A DNA stretch of 64,000 nt. Source: Cellulophaga tyrosinoxydans (GTDB lineage: Bacteria; Bacteroidota; Bacteroidia; Flavobacteriales; Flavobacteriaceae). Below are positions 27,169 through 33,348 of the stretch, in pieces. Both the position numbers and the translations under genes were made by a program. The stretch spans positions 62,001 through 126,000 of the forward strand of contig NZ_FWXO01000004.1 in the NCBI RefSeq assembly GCF_900176415.1, in the 5' to 3' direction. The notes under the pieces were generated by a model. It did not search any database. It saw only the letters and a program-made list of their open reading frames with translations, and was not told the DNA's origin. Position 1 is the stretch's first letter, and the number at the start of each line of letters is the position of its first letter.

Positions 27169-28293
27169 ATGAAGAATTTTATTCAAGATCATTTAAGCGC
27201 TATTTATTATGTATTGTCCATACTAGGTGCTTTTGTACTTTTATTGGTAGCCACCAATTTTTTACATAATTGGTTAAAGCGTAAGTTAAAAAAGAAATTC
27301 CCAGATCAAGAATCCAATACCTTAAATGTACTACGCCGAATAATTAAAACCTTATTGGTAGTATTAACCATAATAGCAATTAGTTTTGTTTTTATAGATG
27401 AACAGTATTACCAGCGCTTACAAAAAGATTTTTGGTTAATATTTTACCTTGGTTTTGTGCTCATACTCACTATTGTGGGTGTTTCTGTGGTACAAATGGT
27501 CTTTGCCCATGCCATTGCCAAAAGGGTAGAGGAGAAAAACGATCCTACAAGCTATAAATTTTTAAGAAATTTAGCGGTTTTTGCCGTTTACTTTTTGGGT
27601 TTATTGTTTGCCATTATGGCGTTCCCATCGTTACGAGGACTGGCGCAAACTGCCTTGGGTGGTGCAGGTGTAATTGCCTTAATTGCTGGTGTGGCATCGC
27701 AAGAAGCGTTGGCGAATTTGGTAGGTGGCGTGTTTATAATAACGTTTAAACCGTTTAAAATTTTTGATATTATCCGGATTTCTGATGATATGGTAGGTAC
27801 CGTAATCGATATTACCTTGCGACACACCGTTATTCGGAATTTTGAGAATAAAATGATTGTGGTACCTAATGCTATAATCAATAAAGAAAAACTGATTAAT
27901 TATGATTTAGGCGATCGTAAATGTTGTCAGTGGATAGAGATTGGTATTTCGTATGATAGTGATATTGATTTGGCCAAGCGTATTATGCGTGAGGAATGCC
28001 TAAAACATCCAAGTTTAATTGATAATCGAAGTCCTTTAGAAATCACCAACGGAGATCCAAAGGTTTTGGTTCGTGTAATAGGACTAAATGAATCAGAAGT
28101 TACGCTTAGAGCTTGGACTTGGGCTATGGATTATTCATCGTCATTTGTAATGAAATGCGATTTGTTGGAAAGCATTAAAAAGCAGTTTGATGCTCAGGGA
28201 GTTGAAATTCCTTTTCCACACAGAACTATGGTTTTTAAAGAAAACCAATTGGCGGAAATTAAAAAACAATTGCAAACCGATGCTCTTAAATAA
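27169..28293 (+). CDS. MscS-family mechanosensitive channel
   Basis: A 374-residue inner-membrane protein. Four hydrophobic helices precede the MscS pore helix: TM at about 12-30, 60-78, 90-115, 135-152, then the glycine/alanine-rich pore-lining helix LAQTALGGAGVIALIAGVAS (about 159-178). The soluble beta domain follows (GGVFIITFKPFKIFDIIRIS, VPNAIINKEKLINYDLGD), with a C-terminal alpha/beta domain. Predicted to open on membrane tension and release osmolytes. Larger N-terminal region than E. coli MscS (286). Last gene before the accessory island. Confidence 0.93.
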   Translation: MKNFIQDHLSAIYYVLSILGAFVLLLVATNFLHNWLKRKLKKKFPDQESNTLNVLRRIIKTLLVVLTIIAISFVFIDEQYYQRLQKDFWLIFYLGFVLILTIVGVSVVQMVFAHAIAKRVEEKNDPTSYKFLRNLAVFAVYFLGLLFAIMAFPSLRGLAQTALGGAGVIALIAGVASQEALANLVGGVFIITFKPFKIFDIIRISDDMVGTVIDITLRHTVIRNFENKMIVVPNAIINKEKLINYDLGDRKCCQWIEIGISYDSDIDLAKRIMREECLKHPSLIDNRSPLEITNGDPKVLVRVIGLNESEVTLRAWTWAMDYSSSFVMKCDLLESIKKQFDAQGVEIPFPHRTMVFKENQLAEIKKQLQTDALK

Positions 28294-28298
28294 TTGTT

Positions 28299-28441
28299 GA
28301 TTTAAAAAGTTTGCGAGACGATATAAGACTTTTTAGAGTTGTAAATTTTGATAGGAAAGTAGAAGGTTTCAATTATCCTATTTTACATACGCGAGCTTTT
28401 TGAATTATCCTGTGGATGATTTAAAAAGTCGGCGAGATGAT
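28299..28441 (+). repeat. Direct near-repeat, 24 bases, two copies
   Basis: Bases 28299-28322 and 28418-28441 agree at 21 of 24 positions, both beginning GATTTAAAAAGT and containing GCGAGA. Each copy is followed, after 55 and 82 bases, by CTATTTTACAT, so a unit of about 90-117 bases appears duplicated in tandem with divergence. Confidence 0.7.
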
Positions 28442-28512
28442 GCGTTGGTATTATGTATTGATTACGTAAAAAGATTAATTAATGTTATAAGATTTGATCT
28501 GAAGAGGAGGTT

Positions 28513-28548
<36 letters not shown>

Positions 28549-28560
28549 TACAAATATAGC

Positions 28561-28583
28561 CAATTAGCGAAATAGCGCTTTTG
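28561..28583 (+). repeat. Island repeat A, left copy (23 bp)
   Basis: Begins CAATTAGCGAAATAGCGC and ends TTTTG; identical over 23 bases to 33203-33225, same orientation. The two copies bracket the island genes. Confidence 0.85.
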
Positions 28584-28810
28584 GGCGATATTTGACATAA
28601 TTACAGCTATAACGTCCTTAGACTTATATCGATAGTAATTATGACAAGCTAATTTTGGCCTCGTAGTTGTATTTATTATTCTGTAGCTACAATTAGCCAT
28701 TTAGCAAAAGCCGTTTTACTGGAGTGTTCATTAATAATTCCTTAGCGACAAAACCAAACCAAGAAAAAACGATTTAAAAACCTTTCTCATATTTTTAATA
28801 TTCCGAACCA

Positions 28811-28856
28811 TTGTCCAGAAATTTTCAAATATGCGATTCTCGTGGATTTGGAATTT
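28811..28856 (+). repeat. Island repeat B, left copy (46 bp)
   Basis: Starts TTGTCCAGAAATTTTC and ends TGGATTTGGAATTT. It matches 33223-33268 at 45 of 46 positions in the same orientation. Between it and left repeat A lie about 227 bases absent from the right-hand copy. Confidence 0.88.
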
Positions 28857-29046
28857 AAGTTAGAATTTGAAGATTCTAGTTAGTTTGCTAGAAAAATATA
28901 AATTTTATGAAATCGAGTATTTAGAAAATTCATGACCTAAATTGAAATTTATGTAAATGAACTAATTTGTATGTAAAATATTAAGCACTAGTTACATGAT
29001 AACCTCTTATTAATCTTTTAAATCTAAAACCGTTAGAAACCCTATT

Positions 29047-29376
29047 TTACATAATAATTTTAGCCGTTAGAATTTCAATCAATTCTTTAGAACCATATGT
29101 ATAAACATCTTTAATATTCAACACCGTTATTTTATTATAATACGTAGATCCAAAAGCTTCCTTTATTGCTTCTAAATGTTTATTTTCCATTACAAATATA
29201 CGATCAGCTATATCTAATTGATTTTTACTTAAATAGTTTGTTCCTAGTTTATTACAAGTTTTTTTGTTGGTTCCGGCGGCATCAAAAGATAAATTAGGAT
29301 ACTGTTTACTAAAATAATCTTCAGCAGTCTTGGAACGATCTTTATTAGCAGAACAGACAAATAAAATACTTTTCAT
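29047..29376 (-). CDS. Low-molecular-weight protein-tyrosine-phosphatase-like protein
   Basis: A 109-residue protein with the CX5R phosphatase P-loop at its N-terminus: FVCSANKDRSKTAED, giving Cys near residue 8 and Arg near 14 followed by Ser. A later IADRIFVMEN segment corresponds to the arsenate reductase/LMW-PTP fold. It is shorter than classic LMW-PTPs (about 150), and the usual C-terminal DPY acid loop is not obvious, so activity is uncertain. It lies in the accessory island, 150 bases beyond the ImmA-like gene on the same strand. Its stop codon falls in a CTATTTTACAT repeat. Confidence 0.78.
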   Translation of the reverse strand: MKSILFVCSANKDRSKTAEDYFSKQYPNLSFDAAGTNKKTCNKLGTNYLSKNQLDIADRIFVMENKHLEAIKEAFGSTYYNKITVLNIKDVYTYGSKELIEILTAKIIM

Positions 29377-29527
29377 TAGTAAAACTTTGTGTTAAATATT
29401 ATATGCTACACAATAACAAGCTGTATAGTGTGCACCTTAAATATATACGCTCCTTTCTCCTATTGTTTTAACCAAAATTTTATGAGGCCAAGTTTAACAT
29501 CGAGATTCTATTTTACATTATAAAATT

Positions 29528-30043
29528 TTAAAACATACCGAAATCATATCCCAAATTGGATAATCTAAAAGACATAGCTTGAGTACTAACATTAAATTTA
29601 CTAGCTAATTTTTCTATTATATCATCACCATTTAAGTTTTTTGCTTCTTCTAGAATTAATGGTATTGGCATTAATAATGCTGCTGCAAATGCGTTCGCCT
29701 CTCTTTCTTTAAGGATTTCTCCTGTCGATGATTCTGAATTACGATACATTATACTTTTATTCTTATCTATAAATAAAGATTTGCTTTTAGAATGCAAAAC
29801 AAAATGCCCTAATTCATGTGCAATGGTGAATCTTCTTCTTTTATTGCTCTGATTTAAATTAAAAGCAATATAGGGCTTGTCATCTTTTATGACAAATAAA
29901 CCTGACACATCGTCATTGAAATTTGAAGCTTCTACTCCTACTCCCAATTTCTTTGCTAACTTATTAACATTAATTGGAGACTTTAAAAGATCAAATTCCT
30001 TTAAAATGTTTACAGTTTTTTCTTCGATATAGTTAAAAATCAC
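29528..30043 (-). CDS. ImmA/IrrE-family metallopeptidase (CapP-like)
   Basis: A 171-residue peptidase of the ImmA/IrrE family (COG2856). Zinc site: HELGH at 76-80 (RFTIAHELGHFVLHSKS), with Glu in KEREANAFAAALLMP (about 112-126) as the third ligand. The C-terminal region (SKFNVSTQAMSFRLSNLG) is the usual helical end. Such peptidases cleave a partner XRE repressor. Here the start overlaps the XRE gene by 4 bases, so the two form a coupled pair. In CBASS islands the equivalent pair CapH/CapP de-represses the operon after DNA damage. I infer the same role toward the divergent Pycsar operon. Confidence 0.9.
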   Translation of the reverse strand: MIFNYIEEKTVNILKEFDLLKSPINVNKLAKKLGVGVEASNFNDDVSGLFVIKDDKPYIAFNLNQSNKRRRFTIAHELGHFVLHSKSKSLFIDKNKSIMYRNSESSTGEILKEREANAFAAALLMPIPLILEEAKNLNGDDIIEKLASKFNVSTQAMSFRLSNLGYDFGMF

Positions 30044-30381
30044 TTATTTAGATTGTTTATTATTTCTTCTATTGCCTTCTTGGAATCTTCATCCAAATCA
30101 CTAATATTCTTTAAAATATCACTGTACTCGTTTGTAGAAATATGCTTTTCGACCTCGTTGAAAGTTGGTAGCAACTGTTGTAAATCAAAATTTAACACGG
30201 AAGAAATATCATATAATACGTGCAATGGTGGCTGATGTCTTCCTAATTCTATATTAGAAATTGAAGCTCTACTAATAAGTATTTTTTTAGCTAAATCTTC
30301 TTGACTATAATTTAGCCTATGACGAGCTTCTTTTATTCTTAATCCTATGATCTTATATAGGGTTGAATTAAAATCTTTCAT
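30040..30381 (-). CDS. XRE-family repressor (CapH-like)
   Basis: A 113-residue protein with an N-terminal HTH_3 domain at about residues 12-70: LRIKEARHRLNYSQEDLAKK, then SRASISNIELGRHQPP. The C-terminal 40 residues (LDEDSKKAIEEIINNLNK) are acidic and helical and may be the dimerisation or peptidase-sensitive tail. The ATG at 30381 is chosen over a TTG at 30402, since the TTG falls within the promoter -7 region (30400-30407). It is translated just ahead of the ImmA-like gene and divergent from the Pycsar operon; two palindromes in its promoter suggest autoregulation. Confidence 0.9.
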   Translation of the reverse strand: MKDFNSTLYKIIGLRIKEARHRLNYSQEDLAKKILISRASISNIELGRHQPPLHVLYDISSVLNFDLQQLLPTFNEVEKHISTNEYSDILKNISDLDEDSKKAIEEIINNLNK

Positions 30382-30399
30382 ATAATACTTAACGTTGTG

Positions 30400-30430
30400 C
30401 AAATATAAATATTGTTTTGTTAATAAACAA
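30400..30430 (-). promoter_or_regulatory. Promoter of the XRE/ImmA pair
   Basis: On the minus strand TTG (30428-30430) and TATATTTG (30400-30407) are 20 bases apart, a full match to the Bacteroidota -33/-7 pattern. The upstream palindrome (30413-30429) lies between the two boxes. Confidence 0.65.
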
Positions 30431-30447
30431 TGTTTATTTAATAAACA
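30413..30447. promoter_or_regulatory. Two tandem 17-bp operator-like palindromes
   Basis: TGTTTATTTAATAAACA at 30431-30447 is a perfect inverted repeat of 8 bases around one central base. TGTTTTGTTAATAAACA at 30413-30429 matches it at 15 of 17 positions. Their centres are 18 bases apart. They lie in the 135-base gap between the divergent XRE and Pycsar genes and overlap the XRE promoter, which is where an autorepressor would bind. Confidence 0.72.
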
Positions 30448-30516
30448 TATAAACTGATAGCTTATTATATTGGCATAATTATTGTTTTTGTTTTGGCTAA
30501 TTCTAAAAAGAAAAAA

Positions 30517-30690
30517 ATGGCTACAAACAAACCAGTCGGAGACAACGCAAGAAAAGGAGCAGTAAAACAGCGCTCACAAGTATTAAACCCTAAAACAAAT
30601 CTTTATGTAAAACGAGATACAGAAACAGGAAAGTTTATGGACGTAAAAACTTCTGGAGGGAAATTCAAAGGAGTTAGAAAAGAAAAATAA
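30517..30690 (+). CDS. 57-aa basic protein at the head of the Pycsar operon
   Basis: A 57-residue, strongly basic protein: MATNKPVGDNARKGAVKQRS at the start and a C-terminal GGKFKGVRKEK. The ATG at 30517 is preferred over a TTG 24 bases upstream. Its stop overlaps the start of the next gene (TAATG), so they are translationally coupled. The pattern GDN-x-R-x-GAVK-x-RSQ ... KGVRKE recalls short uncharacterised proteins seen in many bacterial accessory regions, but I cannot confirm that here. No signal or membrane segment. Function unknown. Confidence 0.75.
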   Translation: MATNKPVGDNARKGAVKQRSQVLNPKTNLYVKRDTETGKFMDVKTSGGKFKGVRKEK

Positions 30691-31178
30691 TGGAAAAAGA
30701 AAGATTAATATATAGTATTAGCAGATTTGACCACTATTTTGATAGTGTAAATAACAAAACTGCTGTTTACATAGCCATTAACACCTTTGTTGTTGGCTCA
30801 CTCATAACTTTATATATAACTTTAGTTAAAGAGATTATATGCTATTCTGAAGCATTTCAATCTTTAATTGCCATTTCTTTTCTATTAGGATTAATTACAT
30901 TAATCATATTGGTAAATGCTAGTATTCCGTTTTTTTCTAAAGACTCAGAATCTATGTACTATTTCGGAGGTATTGGAACTATGAAAAAAGAAGACTTTAT
31001 TTCTTGTTCAAAAAATCTCACAATAAAAGAAGAGTTGAAAGATTTAAGAAATCAAGTACATACTCTTTCTTCTGGTTTAACAACAAAATTCACAAAATTA
31101 AAATTAGCAGGTAGATTATTGATAATACAATTCGTCTTGTTAATCCCAATTTTTATAATAATAATTTTTAATAAATAA
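30690..31178 (+). CDS. Pycsar membrane effector (PycTM-like)
   Basis: A 162-residue membrane protein. Hydrophobic segments are at about 28-47, 58-79 and 143-160, with a soluble region of about 60 residues between the second and third (MKKEDFISCSKNLTIKEELK). The layout (N-terminal amphipathic stretch with RFDHYFDSVNNKTAVYIAIN, helix pair, cytoplasmic segment, C-terminal helix) is that of the Pycsar effector family (PycTM, DUF5706-like). Established for that family: the cyclic mononucleotide made on infection binds the effector, which damages the membrane. It begins within the stop of the small gene and lies 4 bases before the cyclase. Confidence 0.85.
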   Translation: MEKERLIYSISRFDHYFDSVNNKTAVYIAINTFVVGSLITLYITLVKEIICYSEAFQSLIAISFLLGLITLIILVNASIPFFSKDSESMYYFGGIGTMKKEDFISCSKNLTIKEELKDLRNQVHTLSSGLTTKFTKLKLAGRLLIIQFVLLIPIFIIIIFNK

Positions 31179-31182
31179 GAAT

Positions 31183-32196
31183 ATGAAAATATACAATGAC
31201 TACCTCCAAATAATTAAAGACGCTGTTGAAAGTGATGCATCCAATCAAATTTATAAAGGATTAGGTTCTCCAATACATAGTAGGACAAATGAGCAATTTA
31301 AAGCAATATTAAACAGAGTTGAAAGTAAAGAAATAGCATCAGAGATGAAAATGTTTTCTGAAGGCTTAGGCAGACCAATTAATTATAATCAACAATTAGG
31401 ACTTCATCCTAGTTTTGCTCATTTAAAAAACACTGACAACGTCGAAGAACATTATATTGTATCAGTATTTATTGATATTAAAGGAAGTACAAATCTTTTC
31501 AAAAAATTTGATAAAGAAACTAACTTTTTAATTACAAATGCAATTATCAAAGCAGGAATACATACGGCACTAATATTTGGAGGATATGTTCATAGACTTC
31601 AAGGTGATGGTATGTTTTTATATTTCGGTGATGAAAATACAGAGCAGAAGAAAGCAGTTGAACTAGCATTACAAATGGTTAGTGTTTATACCCATTTTGT
31701 AAAAAATGATCTTAAAGAATATTTAATGTCTCAAGGTATTGAAAATATAGGTGTAAGAACTGGGATTGATCTTGGAAAAAAAGAAGATGTATTATGGGGC
31801 AATTCTGGAATAGGTGAAATTAGTGAAGTTACAACTTGTAGCTTGCATACAAGCTTAGCTAGTAAAATGCAGTCCTCCGCTTTAAGAAATGGAGTTGTTG
31901 TTGGTCAATACGTCAAGGATGAAATTCTAGCCGATGATATTTTCAGTCTAGTATGTAATCGTCCCGATAAAACCGAAAACGACAGATACATATATAGAAT
32001 TGATGATAGAAATTTCTATTATAGTCAATACGACTTTAATTGGGAAAAATATTTAAAGAAACAAAGTTTTGTTGCAATTGACTCCAATGGGAATCCTGTT
32101 ATAAAACTTCCTTCAAGTGTAAATACAATTTCAGCACTCAAACCTATTGCAGCAATTAATAAGCCATATTTTAATGAAGGAAAAAACAAAACTTGA
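31183..32196 (+). CDS. Class III nucleotide cyclase, Pycsar type (PycC-like)
   Basis: A 337-residue cytosolic protein: a helical N-terminus (1-90) and a class III cyclase domain (about 91-285). The two metal-binding aspartates are present, Asp98 in VFIDIKGSTNLF and Asp142 in LQGDGMFLYFG. The later region has RTGIDLGKKEDVLWG and EVTTCSLHTSLASKMQ in place of the usual adenylyl-cyclase VN-x-AARL sequence, as in Pycsar cyclases. The product base (cCMP or cUMP in characterised systems) cannot be told by eye. It follows the membrane effector by 4 bases and overlaps the E2-like gene by 23 bases. The C-terminus ends in NEGKNKT. Confidence 0.88.
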   Translation: MKIYNDYLQIIKDAVESDASNQIYKGLGSPIHSRTNEQFKAILNRVESKEIASEMKMFSEGLGRPINYNQQLGLHPSFAHLKNTDNVEEHYIVSVFIDIKGSTNLFKKFDKETNFLITNAIIKAGIHTALIFGGYVHRLQGDGMFLYFGDENTEQKKAVELALQMVSVYTHFVKNDLKEYLMSQGIENIGVRTGIDLGKKEDVLWGNSGIGEISEVTTCSLHTSLASKMQSSALRNGVVVGQYVKDEILADDIFSLVCNRPDKTENDRYIYRIDDRNFYYSQYDFNWEKYLKKQSFVAIDSNGNPVIKLPSSVNTISALKPIAAINKPYFNEGKNKT

Positions 32197-32878
32197 AAGA
32201 GATATTGATAGGTTTTGTGAGGTTTATCCATCATTTAAATACTACAAAAATTATAATAAAAAGTTTTGCCATTTAATTGGCAATCTTGATGTATGCGATT
32301 TAGAAGGGAACTACTACTTTACATTTAAAATAAAGATTTATCTAAATAAAGATAAGTATCCTTACTCTATTCCTAGAATTCAAGAGATTACTGAATACAT
32401 AAAACGTACGGATGAAAATCACATTGACGAGGAAGGATTTTGTTGCTTAGATATAGAACACATTCTTGAAAAAGAATCTAGAAAAGGAATAGACCTAACT
32501 ACTTTCTATAAAAATAAGGTTTATCCATTTTTTACAAATTATATTTTTAAAAAAGAAACTGGAGACTATGCCAACGGTGAATATGCGCATTTCTTTGATG
32601 GAGTTATTCAGTACTATAAAGAAGAATTAGAAATTGAAGATTTTAAATTAATTACTAATATTATCTATGCAGTCGCTTCTAATTCAATACCTAACCGCAA
32701 CGAACTATGTTTATGTGGAAGTGAATTAAAAATTAAGCAATGCCATTTGATAAAGATTAATTCATTGAAGAGCTTATCAAAATCTAGATTGATTTCAGAT
32801 TTGATTAATTTTGAAAAATTTGTAAATACAAACTACTCAAATCACTTTACTTCCAACAAGCAAAAAAGAACTCTTTAA
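32174..32878 (+). CDS. Stand-alone E2-like (UBC-fold) protein with SEC-C motif
   Basis: A 234-residue protein. Residues about 32-95 follow the ubiquitin-conjugating-enzyme pattern: LIGNLDVCDLEGNYYFTFKI, KYPYSIPRI, then NHIDEEGFCCLDIE. The last aligns with the E2 sequence HPNxxxxGxICLDIL and makes Cys91 the candidate active-site cysteine. Residues 179-191 form a SEC-C zinc motif (CLCGSELKIKQCH). No E1 or JAB-type peptidase gene is near. The ATG at 32174 lies inside the cyclase gene (23-base overlap), so synthesis is coupled. By analogy with type II-short CBASS, it may attach the cyclase's C-terminus to a target. That role in a Pycsar operon is my inference. Confidence 0.78.
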   Translation: MKEKTKLERDIDRFCEVYPSFKYYKNYNKKFCHLIGNLDVCDLEGNYYFTFKIKIYLNKDKYPYSIPRIQEITEYIKRTDENHIDEEGFCCLDIEHILEKESRKGIDLTTFYKNKVYPFFTNYIFKKETGDYANGEYAHFFDGVIQYYKEELEIEDFKLITNIIYAVASNSIPNRNELCLCGSELKIKQCHLIKINSLKSLSKSRLISDLINFEKFVNTNYSNHFTSNKQKRTL

Positions 32879-33146
32879 AGTGTAGTTTTTCAATTCCATT
32901 CCACACACATTATGCTTCCCTCCTACGTCGTCGCATAAAAAGAGTGTTTATTCATTGTATGCTTATTGTTTTTTAAACGTATTCATGCATCTCCTTCGTC
33001 GATGTCATTAAAATTGTAGAAGAACCTTTTAGGATTAATTTTTTTATAAAAAAAGTAGTATCAACTTTGCCACTGCAACAACTCGCTCAAAAAATAGAAG
33101 AACTACAAGACCTTCTATTTTTATGCCGTAACCAAAGCTCAAGTTA

Positions 33147-33171
33147 CCTTTCGACTAAGCTCAGGACAGGC
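33147..33171. repeat. REP-like intergenic element
   Basis: CCTTTCGACTAAGCTCAGGA followed by CAGGC. This resembles a short dispersed sequence (reverse CTGTCCTGAGCTTAGTCGAA) that I recall from many Bacteroidota intergenic regions. Only one copy is in the window. Confidence 0.5.
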
Positions 33172-33202
33172 GCCACGCGGAACATTATAGTACATTTAAC
33201 AA

Positions 33203-33268
33203 CAATTAGCGAAATAGCGCTTTTGTCCAGAAATTTTCAAATATGCGATTCTCGTGGATTTAGAATTT
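33203..33268 (+). repeat. Fused right copy of island repeats A and B
   Basis: Bases 33203-33225 equal 28561-28583 exactly. Bases 33223-33268 match 28811-28856 with one change. The two blocks share three bases (TTG) here, so the right copy is a 66-base continuous sequence that the left copy has split by about 227 bases. Confidence 0.88.
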
Positions 33269-33348
33269 TAAAAATTGAAACTCAATAAATACTTTAAAAT
33301 AGTGTCTTGAAACATCAATTCAAGGCTGGATAAACTTTTAGTACAATT

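Larger units (their letters stand above)
32879..33348. other. Gene-free 470-bp right border of the accessory island
   Basis: Holds the fused right copies of repeats A and B (33203-33268), a REP-like element (33147-33171), and two loosely similar CTCCTACGTCGTCG / CTCCTTCGTCGATG stretches (near 32922 and 32990). A stretch at about 33067-33135 reads QLAQKIEELQDLLFLCRN in one frame, protein-like but without a start, and may be gene debris. No complete gene. Confidence 0.65.

Noticed and set aside
28584-28810. Possible mini-transposon or attC-like site in the 227 bases splitting the left repeats
   Set aside because: TTG at both joints is too short for a target duplication, and I could not find terminal inverted repeats or matching integron core sites. 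Kept only as an observation under the direct repeats.
33067-33288. 73-codon frame starting MPLQQLAQKIEELQDLLFL in the right island border
   Set aside because: It begins from TTG with no promoter, and its second half runs through the island repeats, whose sequence is not protein-like. At best its first 20 codons are gene debris; not listed as a gene.
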